From Anaerolineae bacterium (GTDB lineage: Bacteria > Chloroflexota > Anaerolineae > Anaerolineales > E44-bin32): a DNA stretch of 38,168 bases. Below are positions 10,149 through 19,137 of this stretch, in pieces. Made by a program: the position numbers and the translations under genes. A model generated the notes under the pieces. The model made no database searches, was not told the DNA's origin, and saw nothing but the letters and a program-made list of their open reading frames with translations. The stretch covers positions 1 through 38,168 of the forward strand of contig JAUWHR010000090.1 of the NCBI GenBank assembly GCA_030605795.1, read 5' to 3'. The first letter of the stretch is position 1; each line of letters begins with the position of its first letter.

Positions 10149-11722
10149 GGCATGACCGCCTGGTAGATCTCAACATTGCCAGATTGAAAAACAAGGGGTA
10201 ACCCTTCAAGCCATGTTGGTCGACCAAGCGCTCGTTCACGCTGGCCATAGAAGATAAGGTCAACACTCTGATTGGACAGCAGGCGCCTTCCATCCTCGAT
10301 CGAACCATCCCAGGCGTAGATCGACTCGACTAAGGCTTTCTGGGTATCAGCGTCTGGCGTCTCAAAGGGGTGACCATAAAGCACTCTCACGTCGGCAAAT
10401 ACAGGAAGTCTATTGCCAGTGTCCGGGGCGGCCAAGACCAGTGCTTGTCGTGGCGCATGCTCCCCCAACCATTGGTAGGCATCAAGCTCGTCTTGGAGGT
10501 GGACTACAGCCGGCTCACCAATCCGAACACCTGAAAGACCTGCGCTTACAACGATCAAATTGGAGGGGACAGATAGGATGAGAACTACGACAAATACTAT
10601 TCTTAACCAAGAACGAGATCGAACAAGCCTTTCGAGGCCCAACGCAGCTAAGCCGGCCAAGGGAAAGAACAGGCCCAGCGTCAACCTTCGTTGCAAACTA
10701 AAGGGGGCATAGAGCAAGATCCCATTACTGACGACCCAGGCCAGCAGTAAACGACCCCCAGGTTGACGGGGTGGCCAAATCGCTGCGGCGCCGGCAATAC
10801 CCAAAATGAGGATCAAACCATACCCGAAGATATAGTTCAACAGGGGGGGAGATGGGGTAATATTTTGAGCTGTCCAAGCCGCCAGCACCGGATGGGTCCA
10901 GGTGAGCCAGAGGTCGTAAATCAACCAGGGTAAAGTACCGACCATAAGGGCCAAGGTAGATAGAAGGCGCGGGCGCTGATTAGACCATAGTGAGGCCACT
11001 CCACTTCTCCAGCCCTGCGAATGTAATTCCCAGGCCAGCCAAACTAAAAGAGTTACCATTAAACTCACGACGGAGAAGGGCAGCACAGCCCCAAGGAGAT
11101 TCCCACAAATAAAAGCAGCCAGAAGACGCAGTCCCAAGCGCCCATTGCCTAACACCGATAGTACGCCGCCTAGGATAGCCGCTGCCGCAAGCGGGAAGTG
11201 AGCATTGGTATAAGCCGTGAGGAATGGGATCGACTCAGGGATCAGTAGGTCGCTAGCCTGAATACCGAAGGGAATTGCAAGCCACCCTAGACCGGAACCG
11301 AACAGGGTGAGGAGAAAGGCAATCCATGTCACCCGACTTTCCGACAGCGTCCGTTTAAAAAAAATGAACGCCAGCATAAACATGACCACCGCTGCCAGGA
11401 ACCGAGCCACGTGATAGACGGTCAGCAATGGTAGACCGAGCCAACTTGCCACATGTCCCAGGAACAAGTAATAAACGTACACAAAAGTTCCCGGACCAGG
11501 CTCAGGGGCATACGGCAAGTGAAAGAGCCATGATCCATCAGCACCCTGACGCATCTTCGCCAGATAGCTAAATCCGTCCATTGGATTGATCAAGAATCCA
11601 TTAAAAACCGCTGGTTTGTCTAGTCTACTTGCTAGAAGGTATGGAGCCAATGCAGCCCCAGCCACAGCCAGGCACAGTACAAGCGCTGAAATCCATTCAA
11701 CCCGGTTCTTCATCGATTGCAT
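10145..11722 (-). CDS. Polytopic GT-C-like membrane protein (copy 1 of module A)
   Basis: A 525-residue protein with about a dozen helices, paralogous to the gene at 6400-7992 (shared DG-SYLAKM and WLFH/RTPY loops and a common soluble tail ending EIYQAV). It is the first gene of the seven-gene minus-strand operon. The start is ATG at 11722 or the nearby ATG at 11713. Neither has a clear Shine-Dalgarno, and a TAAAAT box sits immediately upstream of the second, so a leaderless start is possible. It diverges from the zinc-ribbon gene across 72 bases. Confidence 0.65.
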   Translation of the reverse strand: MQSMKNRVEWISALVLCLAVAGAALAPYLLASRLDKPAVFNGFLINPMDGFSYLAKMRQGADGSWLFHLPYAPEPGPGTFVYVYYLFLGHVASWLGLPLLTVYHVARFLAAVVMFMLAFIFFKRTLSESRVTWIAFLLTLFGSGLGWLAIPFGIQASDLLIPESIPFLTAYTNAHFPLAAAAILGGVLSVLGNGRLGLRLLAAFICGNLLGAVLPFSVVSLMVTLLVWLAWELHSQGWRSGVASLWSNQRPRLLSTLALMVGTLPWLIYDLWLTWTHPVLAAWTAQNITPSPPLLNYIFGYGLILILGIAGAAAIWPPRQPGGRLLLAWVVSNGILLYAPFSLQRRLTLGLFFPLAGLAALGLERLVRSRSWLRIVFVVVLILSVPSNLIVVSAGLSGVRIGEPAVVHLQDELDAYQWLGEHAPRQALVLAAPDTGNRLPVFADVRVLYGHPFETPDADTQKALVESIYAWDGSIEDGRRLLSNQSVDLIFYGQRERALGRPTWLEGLPLVFQSGNVEIYQAVMP

Positions 11723-11758
11723 TTTACGCTGAGGTACAGTCTTGCGCCATGACCTACC

Positions 11759-11788
11759 TTGCCCTGATAACCCTATAGCATCTATAAT
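11759..11788 (+). promoter_or_regulatory. Sigma-70-type promoter of the zinc-ribbon/NACHT operon, probably leaderless
   Basis: TTGCCC at 11759-11764 and a perfect TATAAT at 11783-11788 are separated by 18 bases. The ATG of the zinc-ribbon gene is at 11795, only six bases after the -10 box, with no Shine-Dalgarno. Transcription would start at or next to the A of ATG. Confidence 0.6.
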
Positions 11789-11794
11789 CGCAGC

Positions 11795-12496
11795 ATGAGT
11801 CGCGCTTCAAGTCTCTACTCCCTGCAGATACTAGATCTTAAACTTGAAAGCAGCCGAGAACGGGTTACAGAGATCCTGGTGATTCTAGAAGATGACCAAG
11901 AGATTATACGCTGTCGTGAGATGTTGGAGAAAACAGAGGCAAAGCTTAAAGACGCCCGAGCCCTGAATTCCAGAGCTGAACATGTCGTTGCTTCTCAGAG
12001 AGCTAAGATCGAACAGACAGAGAAGACGCTATATGGTGGCACAATACGGAACCCCAAGGAACTCCAAGATAGACAACAAGAGGCTGAATCACTCAAACGC
12101 TACCTCATGACGCTTGAAGATCGCTTATTGGAGGTCATGATTCAACTCGATGAAGCGCAGCAGGAGTGGGATACAGCAAGTGAGAACCTCGCTCGAGCGG
12201 AAGATATTCGGACAACGCAACATAAGGATCTCAACCAGGAACGTGAAGGGCTTTTGGAAAGTATCAATCGCATGGATGCAGAGCGTGAAGCAGCCCTGGC
12301 AAATGTGGATCAACAGGATTTGTCGCTCTACGAAGACCTTAAGCAACGGTTCGGCGGTATAGTCATCACCCTTGTTCAAGCAGGCAACTGTGGCGCCTGT
12401 GGATTTGGTGTGGCACACTCCGTGCAGCAATCAATCCGGAGCGGCAGCAATTTGATCCGCTGTGATCAGTGCGGCAGAATCCTTTATGCAGGATGA
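11795..12496 (+). CDS. Coiled-coil C4-type zinc-ribbon protein
   Basis: A 233-residue protein. Residues about 10-180 are charged heptad-like coiled coil, including LYGGTIRNPKEL, a conserved loop of this family. The C-terminus is a zinc ribbon with four cysteines: C199, C202 (CGAC), C223 and C226 (CDQC), ending GRILY. This is the widespread zf-RING_7/CdsZ-type family, proposed to bind nucleic acid or act as an adaptor. Here it precedes the NACHT-HEAT gene by only a few bases, so the two are co-transcribed. The first two-thirds could be a dimerising stalk. Confidence 0.85.
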   Translation: MSRASSLYSLQILDLKLESSRERVTEILVILEDDQEIIRCREMLEKTEAKLKDARALNSRAEHVVASQRAKIEQTEKTLYGGTIRNPKELQDRQQEAESLKRYLMTLEDRLLEVMIQLDEAQQEWDTASENLARAEDIRTTQHKDLNQEREGLLESINRMDAEREAALANVDQQDLSLYEDLKQRFGGIVITLVQAGNCGACGFGVAHSVQQSIRSGSNLIRCDQCGRILYAG

Positions 12497-12502
12497 CCGT
12501 TG

Positions 12503-14938
12503 ATGCTAGATTTTTTAACTGGGATCTTTGGATATCGCTTCGATTGGCCGGAACTCTTCGCCGGCATGCTCGTCGGGGTCGTATTGGCTTGGGCTCTGGC
12601 TCGTATGCGTCCAATCCTCAACTGGCTCATGGAGTTTTTCCGAAAACAGGCAAGGGTCGTTGGCGAACGTTTGGCAACCGCCTCCACCAACCGTTACCAA
12701 GTGGAATTGCTCACTCGGGCGCAAACGATGCACTTGGCAAATCCGATCTTCGTCCTCGACGAGGTAGTCATCCCACCTCACCTGCTTGCCCCTCCCCAAC
12801 CCGCTGACCCTCAGCAGGAAGAACCCGCGCCTGAAGACACGCTCTCCGTGGTGCCCAACCTTCCTGATTGGACTTACTTGTCGGGGGTGTATAGCGCCCC
12901 AACGATTTCTCTCGCCGATGCGTTGTCCAACGGCGCGAACTTGATGATCACCGGACCACCTGGGAGCGGCAAAACAACCGCATTAGCTTATTTGATGATT
13001 CGATGTCTCCTCAAAGAGCCTGAGGCTGGAATAACAGCCGAGTTGGTGCCAGTGCTGATCAATGCCACAGACCTGAAAATAGACCGACGCTCCGAGAAGG
13101 ATCCTCTCAATCCTCTGATCGCAGCTGCCCAACGAACAGTCTCTTCGGGACTGGCTTCTCGCCTTCCTGGCTACCTGCGGCCGCAATTTCGACAAAGCCG
13201 TGCTCTGCTTCTGCTGGATGGTCTGGACCAAATGACACCGGAGGAGTTATCCCCCATCGCCGATTGGCTCAACCACCTACAAAAGGATTTTCCTGGCAAC
13301 CGCATCGTAGCTGCTGGACCTGTCTTTGGCTATGACGGGATATCTCAGGCTGGGTTGACCCCAGTGTCGATCGCGCCCTGGTCTGAGCACGATCAGCGCT
13401 CATTTCTCTCCCGCTGGGCGGTATCCTGGATGCAGTACGTCGTCCCGACCCTTCCCAAGAAACGCATCGGGGACCTCGACCCGGCGTTGATCACCGGCTG
13501 GTTGATCGGTGTGATACGCGGTTTAACCCCGCTGGAACTCACGCTGCGCACATGGGCAGCATATGCCGGTGATATACGGGGTGCAAGAGCGGTCGACAGC
13601 TTAGAGGCCTATATCACCCGTCTCCTTTCGCGCAATGAGCTCCAACCAGCCGAAGCGGCTGCGTTGACCTGGATCAACGAACGCCAGGGATCTGTCGCTG
13701 AGCGAGCTCTGCGACGTGGCACCCCGGTGGACAATCTGGTAGAAGCCGGGATCCTGGTACGGCGCGAAGGGAAAACGATGACCTTTACCCATCCCTCGGT
13801 AGGGTCCTACTTGGCGGCGCGAGCGATGACCGAAATAGGTCTTTCGGAAGCAGCCATGCAAGCCGGTTGGGGACCAGCCGAAACAGCGATGGGTTACTTT
13901 GCAGCCATGGGGGATGTCACTGAGGTGGTTACAGACTATCTAAAGGAATCTGACGATCCCTTAGAATTAAACCTGTTGACCTGTGCGCGTTGGATGTGGG
14001 AGGCTCCAGCCAAGTCGCCGTGGAAGGCTCAATTGTTACGGGCGCTGGCAACCGTCGCCAGCGAACAGGAAAGGTCCTACGGCCTGCGATTGCGAACGGT
14101 ACACGCGTTAGCGAAAACCAATGAACCATCGATGGCTATTCTATTTCGTCGATTACTGGGTTCTGATGAGCTCAGCAGCCGGGTACTTGGAGCGCTTGGA
14201 CTTGGCGGATTAGCCGACGAGGAATCGATCGAAATACTACTGGACACCGTAAATCAGGATCGCAGCCTACACGTCCGACAGGCAGCGTGTCTGGCGTTAG
14301 CGGCGATTGGCACCGAACCCGCCCTGGAGGGATTGGGAAGAGTCCTTCTGGAAGGCGACGAAGCCGTGCGATTGGCAGCCGCCGAATCGCTCGCAATCCA
14401 TCCAGACGAGGGATACAGTATGCTGCGAGATGCCAGTGAACACGAAAACCTGCTGACCCGTCGCGCGGCAGTCTTCGGTTTGTCTCGCGTCCCAGAGGAT
14501 TGGGCATTAGACATCCTGGACCGGATGCAGATTGATGACGATCAGTGGGTAGTGCGTGGTGCGGCCGCAGAGAAAGTTGATCGTCGCCGGGACCCGCCAT
14601 GGAAGGTCTATCCTCAAGTTCAAGAAATATCAGAATTACCATGGCTGATTGAATTCGCCGCTCAAGAGGGTCTAGGTGTCGTACCTGGTCATGCTTCGCT
14701 AGAGATGCTCAGACGCGCCATCACTAAGGGAAAACCGGAGGAAAAAATCGCCGCCCTGGAGGCTATTGTTTGGGCTGGCACAGAGGAACTTGGACTTGAG
14801 TTATACCAAGCCCTGTATGCTTCAGAACCCTACCTGCGCGATGCCGCCTTCGAAGCGCTTTGGCGATTAAGGGCGGCTGGTATTGAATTACTTCCACCGG
14901 ATCAATACGGTTTAGAGCAAACAATTCCCCCATCCTGA
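12503..14938 (+). CDS. Membrane-anchored NACHT-type STAND NTPase with C-terminal HEAT repeats
   Basis: About 811 residues. One membrane helix near residues 18-36 is followed by a proline-rich linker, then the NTPase core: Walker A GPPGSGKTT near residue 152 and Walker B LLLLDGLDQM near residue 236, a NACHT-like D-G-x-D arrangement. A helical region follows, and residues about 540-690 hold repeated HEAT-like units (for example EAVRLAAAESLA, HVRQAACLALAAIG). Architecture fits STAND signalling ATPases, many of which work in defence or signalling. No effector domain is visible, so the membrane helix may be the output. The start is ATG 12503 or TTG 12500, both served by AGGA upstream. The last 53 codons recur as a remnant at 28727. 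Confidence 0.8.
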   Translation: MLDFLTGIFGYRFDWPELFAGMLVGVVLAWALARMRPILNWLMEFFRKQARVVGERLATASTNRYQVELLTRAQTMHLANPIFVLDEVVIPPHLLAPPQPADPQQEEPAPEDTLSVVPNLPDWTYLSGVYSAPTISLADALSNGANLMITGPPGSGKTTALAYLMIRCLLKEPEAGITAELVPVLINATDLKIDRRSEKDPLNPLIAAAQRTVSSGLASRLPGYLRPQFRQSRALLLLDGLDQMTPEELSPIADWLNHLQKDFPGNRIVAAGPVFGYDGISQAGLTPVSIAPWSEHDQRSFLSRWAVSWMQYVVPTLPKKRIGDLDPALITGWLIGVIRGLTPLELTLRTWAAYAGDIRGARAVDSLEAYITRLLSRNELQPAEAAALTWINERQGSVAERALRRGTPVDNLVEAGILVRREGKTMTFTHPSVGSYLAARAMTEIGLSEAAMQAGWGPAETAMGYFAAMGDVTEVVTDYLKESDDPLELNLLTCARWMWEAPAKSPWKAQLLRALATVASEQERSYGLRLRTVHALAKTNEPSMAILFRRLLGSDELSSRVLGALGLGGLADEESIEILLDTVNQDRSLHVRQAACLALAAIGTEPALEGLGRVLLEGDEAVRLAAAESLAIHPDEGYSMLRDASEHENLLTRRAAVFGLSRVPEDWALDILDRMQIDDDQWVVRGAAAEKVDRRRDPPWKVYPQVQEISELPWLIEFAAQEGLGVVPGHASLEMLRRAITKGKPEEKIAALEAIVWAGTEELGLELYQALYASEPYLRDAAFEALWRLRAAGIELLPPDQYGLEQTIPPS

Positions 14939-15077
14939 GATGTTGTCTCGGTTAAGGATTTGCCCTTTTCGGTTATCTGGGGATTTGTCCCCCAGGGAAA
15001 CCCAGTTGTGGGGTTGCGCTAAATCTGGGTATATGCTGAAGTCAAACGGCTAGTTAGGGTGTCATTCACTCGGAAAA

Positions 15078-15107
15078 AACCACTCCCGCTATGGGGTGTT
15101 TTGCGTT
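15078..15107. terminator. Bidirectional hairpin terminator between convergent genes
   Basis: CACTCC and GGGGTG form a stem around CGCTAT, preceded by a run of A and followed by GTTTTGCGTTTT. It lies between the 3' ends of the plus-strand NACHT gene and the minus-strand HNH gene and could serve both. The rest of 14939-15188 has two weaker GC hairpins without T-runs. Confidence 0.5.
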
Positions 15108-15165
15108 TTGTTGGCGGGATTCTGTTGCGACTTGCTAGTTTATACAAGAGAGTAGGTAACGCTAC

Positions 15166-15180
15166 GCGAGTGGCTAAGCC
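15166..15180 (-). repeat. Degenerate attC end closing the distal cassette
   Basis: GCGAGTGGCTAAGCC resembles GGCGAGTGGTTAAGCGGCC at the corresponding edge of the attC at 16251-16517, with one change in the core (GCTAAGC for GTTAAGC). It lies nine bases 3' of the HNH gene, where an attC is expected. I cannot see the partner core site, so it is a half-site at best. Confidence 0.35.
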
Positions 15181-15188
15181 GACAACAA

Positions 15189-16214
15189 TCAATCGCTTCG
15201 AGGGATAGGCTTTCCCATCACATAATCCCATAAGCAATCGTGAATGGCAATTTTGGTGCATGCGATTGGGATATAGATGAAAGCATTCTGTTCTCCAAAT
15301 TCAGCAAGCTTGGCGCGGAAATTGGGCATTCTTGAATGAACCAGACTTCCGAGAACTGCAGGGACGAATTGAAAAGGAAGCCTTATCTGATATCGCAGGA
15401 AGCTAATCTGAAGATGGATTTTCTCATCTTCACGACCCGGAATAACAACACCAATATCAGGATCACCGAACGGATTCTCCGAATTGTCTACCACCAGGAC
15501 GTCATCTGACTCGGGGAATACGAGAATATCAGCATCTCTATAAAGGGATTGAAAAATGTAGTCTCTTACAGGGTTGATTGCTTCTTGGAAAACATATCTA
15601 TAGCCCAGAGAAAAAAAAGCAAGTAGATATGCAGAAGTAATCCACCCTGAACGCGCCAATTCATGTTTTACACGCCTGTAGGGGTGGATCATCAGTGGAA
15701 ATTTCTCGCCAGCATCTACGAGCGAGCGAAACCGTGTTTCTTCTTTTGGGTTATTCCGAGCCCACTGCCTACGTTGCCTATCAATCTCGAAAGTGATTTT
15801 TCCTCTTACTACATCCTCTTGACGCAGAGTAAGCTTGGCTTGTATTTTGATAGGCTCTTCACCGGGACCTCTTGTTACAAGTACTATCCTTTCACCAAAA
15901 AGCTCGCCAGTTTCCTCTCCCTCCCGTAGCTTCTCAAATTCCTGAGCGTGCTTATCGCCTCGGCTCCCAGCAGTTGAATTGCACTTGTTGCACAATAGCA
16001 CATGTTGGTGATTTGCTAAGTCTCCCTGACCACGTTCTCGAATCACTGAAGGCCATACATGGGCAATAGACAATAAAGCATTATTAATATCTGCGAGATG
16101 GAATGCCCCGAAGCATATAGGACAGACAAAGTAACTCTCAAGCCCTGGGAATACAGATGACAGGTCCTGAGAATGGGAATTGAAGAGGCGTTCAAGGTAA
16201 GTCGCAGAAGGCAC
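15189..16214 (-). CDS. HNH-family nuclease-like protein (cassette gene)
   Basis: A 341-residue protein. The N-terminal 90 residues form an HNH/zinc-finger nuclease module: C31 and C34 (CPIC), AHVWP with H52, LANHQH (68-71), C75 and C78 in LCNKCN, then GSRGDKH. The remaining 250 residues are not recognised and contain one hydrophobic stretch. The start is GTG at 16214, with GAGGGG eight bases upstream. The gene starts about 40 bases after the attC core at 16251 and ends near a degenerate half-site at 15166-15180, so it fills one cassette. A restriction or defence role is plausible but unproven. A homing or generic DNase role is the alternative. Confidence 0.7.
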   Translation of the reverse strand: MPSATYLERLFNSHSQDLSSVFPGLESYFVCPICFGAFHLADINNALLSIAHVWPSVIRERGQGDLANHQHVLLCNKCNSTAGSRGDKHAQEFEKLREGEETGELFGERIVLVTRGPGEEPIKIQAKLTLRQEDVVRGKITFEIDRQRRQWARNNPKEETRFRSLVDAGEKFPLMIHPYRRVKHELARSGWITSAYLLAFFSLGYRYVFQEAINPVRDYIFQSLYRDADILVFPESDDVLVVDNSENPFGDPDIGVVIPGREDEKIHLQISFLRYQIRLPFQFVPAVLGSLVHSRMPNFRAKLAEFGEQNAFIYIPIACTKIAIHDCLWDYVMGKPIPRSD

Positions 16215-16250
16215 GACAGTGTCCCCTCATTTGAAAAGAATGGTTGGCCG

Positions 16251-16517
16251 GCCTAACGTTTTGAGCTGAGCGGCCCGATTTCAACCTCGTCATGGAGCTC
16301 AAGCCTTTCACAAATCCGCCTGCTGGCCGGGTCCACGCCAGCGAGAGCCTGTGTAAAAAGCCCAAAATTTTTCGACAACACGGGACAGCGCCACACTTTT
16401 CATGCATATTTTGTTGTATTAAGGGAACTGACTCCCATTTTTAATCACTTTTCGGCGTTTTCCTCCCACCGATTATCTTTTCGCCGACTTTTTACACAGT
16501 CTGGCGAGTGGTTAAGC
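16251..16517 (-). repeat. attC site carrying a 151-bp insert
   Basis: Plus-strand GCCTAAC (16251-16257) and GTTAAGC (16511-16517) are perfect matches to RYYYAAC and GTTRRRY. The inner left motif TTTTGAGCTGAGCGGCC is shared with the other attC sites. It separates the 792-residue fusion gene from the HNH gene. At 267 bp it is too long for its siblings, but removing the MITE-like insert at 16349-16499 leaves 116 bp, in line with them. Confidence 0.7.
16349..16499. mobile_element. MITE-like element with perfect 12-bp terminal inverted repeats
   Basis: CTGTGTAAAAAG (16349-16360) and CTTTTTACACAG (16488-16499) are exact inverted repeats enclosing 151 bp of non-coding sequence. It sits in the loop of an attC. 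No target duplication is obvious. A related end (TTCACACAG followed by TCTGGCAAATGGTTATGC) is at 30263-30289, again inside an attC. Confidence 0.6.
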
Positions 16518-16548
16518 GGCCTTTAATGAAGGGGATTCAATACGTCTA

Positions 16549-18927
16549 TTACTTTTTTAGTGACCAATACATATCGATCTCAGGACCCTCAAGTAATACC
16601 GTTTTATTGCCTCTTCGAATGAAGAATTTGTTACATAGATACTGCTTAGAGTCAGCTGGCTTCACAGTAATTAAGCAGAGGTCCTTTTCTTCTAAGTTTA
16701 GCCTCGAAATCTCAACTAAATCAGCATCTAGCACATAAGGACTTATTCGGTTCTCGATAAAGTTAAGAAGTTTCTGGTAGTAACCATCCCATTCGTCTTT
16801 TCCATATTCGGAATCAACACCATATGCAATCTTGGAGTTAATCATAGGGCAATCCGATAATTTATCCTCGAAAACCTTTTCATATCTCATTTTCTCGAGA
16901 ATACCAACAAGCACATCGCCGCCTTTAGTATTTAGAAATGCAACAATGGTTTTCAAAACACCCTCATCGGGTAGTTCGCTTGATATTTCGAATTTTCCGT
17001 CACCAAGTAGGTATCGATCGATATCAAGTCCTACCGACCCTTTAAACTCCAGTGTTTCGCTCTCCTCTCTATCGATGTAGTAATTTACTCCTTTTCTTCT
17101 CTTTTCAAACCTATCCTCTGATCTTAGTGACTCCTCAAATTTCTCAAGCCAGATGGATCTGAATCCAATATTCGCGTCTCTTATTATCCTTGACAATTCC
17201 AATCTCACTTGGCGGCTCTTCTGACTTGCCCCCCCTGCACCTCGATAGGCATTAATCTTATCCTCGTCAGCGTCTAGTAAGTGAATGATAAGGGGCTCAA
17301 GAAACTTGAAGATTGCTGATCGATAACTTTTAATGCTTTGCAACTCGGACTTAGATAAGTTACATTCAACAATATCCCTAAGAATGCCAGTGAGGACTAC
17401 AAATCCTGCATTTGTACGTATGTAGTGATCATCTCCCGCCTGCCATTCTTCCTCTAATTCCTCTTTGATTAGGTTATAAAAGGCGCAAATACGCTCAGTG
17501 GCAAACTCGATACTTTCTTGATATGTGCCATTAAACAGAAGCCCCTCTCCCTTTGATATTAATTTGTGTCTTTGTATAGTAGTGCACACTGAAGTAAGTG
17601 TCAGATTCCCATCATTTTGCTCTTTAGGGATATAAATCTGATTCCTAAATGGAGATGAATCCAACTGATTTAAATTTTTTGCAATCCTGGAGATAGCATA
17701 AAGCTCAAGTTCTTTATCAACCTTAGAGTCAATATAAAGGTCTTCATATAGATCCCATAGAAGGTTAGCTTCAATGGATTTTTGGTTCTTGTTAATGTCA
17801 ACAAACATCTTTGCCTCAAGGCTGATATCCTCATCAACAAAGGCAACTACCGGTAGAGTCTCAGAAAATTTCTCATGAGTATCTGCATATCCATAAAGAC
17901 GATGTTGACCATCAACGATCCATGCACAGCCGTAATAAGGAGGCAGAGTGATGGCAACTGGGCGCACATTCTGCTTTAATTGTTCTATGTGCTTCTTGTC
18001 ACCTAGGATCTCCTTCTTATGAAGCTTTCTTTGAAAATTAACGATTATTGCTCCAGGAAAGAAACCTCCGTCTTTAATGAAACTCTCAATCTTTCGAAGC
18101 CTAGATTTCTTGAGCATCCTTTGATAACTGTCAGATAATCTTAAAAAACTTGATTCACTTGATCTATGATGAACAAAGGCGATTTTTAATAGATCCTCCG
18201 GAGCAAGTACCAATGTGTAATAGGTATGACCACCCATTTTCGATTCAAGCGCTGGCACTTTTAATTCGAAACCCTTTATCTTCTTCCCAAGAAATATCCG
18301 ATTATAGATTTGATACTTGGCCCCCTCACCTGCAAGATTCGCGAGATCTTGGAGGGCCATAAGATCATATTCATCCCAACATATGAATCCAGCATCATCA
18401 GCATCAATCTTGTCATTGTCAGCCCAAATGATATTTTCAGTAGCAATAATGTGAACGAATTTCAATGAACGAACACCGATTAATCTACGAAGAGAGTTCC
18501 CGATTCTTTTCTTGTTCCCAGATAATTCAGCAATGTCCTTTCGTAAGCTTTTCTTACCAAGCGTCTCCCGTGTTTTACATTCAATAACAAAAACAATGTC
18601 ATCATCAATTGCAAGGACATCGATTTGTTTTGTCTTTTTAACTTTATCAACATCTCTAATTAGGATCGAAAATCCAGCAGACGATATCTTATCGGCACCT
18701 AGTTCAAAAAACAGCATCCATACTTTATCCTCCAGCTGCCTGCTAAGCTTCTTATCCTTGCAAATATGCTTGACTGTCTTGAATTCTCGTAGCAAATTCC
18801 AACCTTCTGGGATTTGACTATCTATCGGTATGGATTTTTTTAGACGGCTCTTTTTCCTTTCTTTATATTCGAAATCTAGCTCATCCTCAGCTAGCAGGGA
18901 ACCTTGGACAAGAACTTTTTCTGCCAT
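16549..18927 (-). CDS. PD-(D/E)xK nuclease - DGQHR (DndB-like) - AlbA_2 fusion protein (cassette gene)
   Basis: A 792-residue, three-part protein. Residues about 65-160: a nuclease-like fold with D103 (QIDVLAID) and E116-x-K118 (VIECKT), matching PD-(D/E)xK. Residues about 230-400: a DGQHR domain with YQRMLKKSRLRKI, FFPGAIIVNF, DGQHR at 339-343 and INKNQKS at 378-384, as in DndB-like and other modification or restriction associated proteins. Residues about 611-792: an AlbA_2/Schlafen-type domain with ETLEFKG near 627 and FLNTKGGDVLVGI near 664. ATG 18927 has AGGAAAGG upstream. It fills the cassette between attC sites 16251-16517 and 18991-19088. The sequence is AT-rich compared with the flanking operons. 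I do not know a characterised protein with this exact order. A defence role is the best inference. Confidence 0.75.
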   Translation of the reverse strand: MAEKVLVQGSLLAEDELDFEYKERKKSRLKKSIPIDSQIPEGWNLLREFKTVKHICKDKKLSRQLEDKVWMLFFELGADKISSAGFSILIRDVDKVKKTKQIDVLAIDDDIVFVIECKTRETLGKKSLRKDIAELSGNKKRIGNSLRRLIGVRSLKFVHIIATENIIWADNDKIDADDAGFICWDEYDLMALQDLANLAGEGAKYQIYNRIFLGKKIKGFELKVPALESKMGGHTYYTLVLAPEDLLKIAFVHHRSSESSFLRLSDSYQRMLKKSRLRKIESFIKDGGFFPGAIIVNFQRKLHKKEILGDKKHIEQLKQNVRPVAITLPPYYGCAWIVDGQHRLYGYADTHEKFSETLPVVAFVDEDISLEAKMFVDINKNQKSIEANLLWDLYEDLYIDSKVDKELELYAISRIAKNLNQLDSSPFRNQIYIPKEQNDGNLTLTSVCTTIQRHKLISKGEGLLFNGTYQESIEFATERICAFYNLIKEELEEEWQAGDDHYIRTNAGFVVLTGILRDIVECNLSKSELQSIKSYRSAIFKFLEPLIIHLLDADEDKINAYRGAGGASQKSRQVRLELSRIIRDANIGFRSIWLEKFEESLRSEDRFEKRRKGVNYYIDREESETLEFKGSVGLDIDRYLLGDGKFEISSELPDEGVLKTIVAFLNTKGGDVLVGILEKMRYEKVFEDKLSDCPMINSKIAYGVDSEYGKDEWDGYYQKLLNFIENRISPYVLDADLVEISRLNLEEKDLCLITVKPADSKQYLCNKFFIRRGNKTVLLEGPEIDMYWSLKK

Positions 18928-18990
18928 TAATCGCCTTTCCTTTCTTCAATACTATAAAATGAAACAAGTAACTTGATTTTCAAACTGGCC

Positions 18991-19088
18991 GCATAACGTC
19001 CTCGAGATGAGCGGCCTGTACTCAACCTCGGCATGGAATTCTAGCCATGCACAAACTCGCCAGAATCTCGGGTCACGAGTGGTTATGT
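18991..19088 (-). repeat. attC site
   Basis: GCATAAC (18991-18997) and GTTATGT (19082-19088) bound 98 bp with the shared inner motif CTCGAGATGAGCGGCC and CTCAACCTCGGCATGG, the latter also seen in the attC at 16251. It lies 50 bases 3' of the AAA ATPase gene and upstream of the 792-residue fusion gene, as expected for a cassette boundary. Confidence 0.7.
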
Positions 19089-19137
19089 AGCCATTTTCTT
19101 TGCGTTCAATGAATATACCTTTGAGCAATGAGAATCC

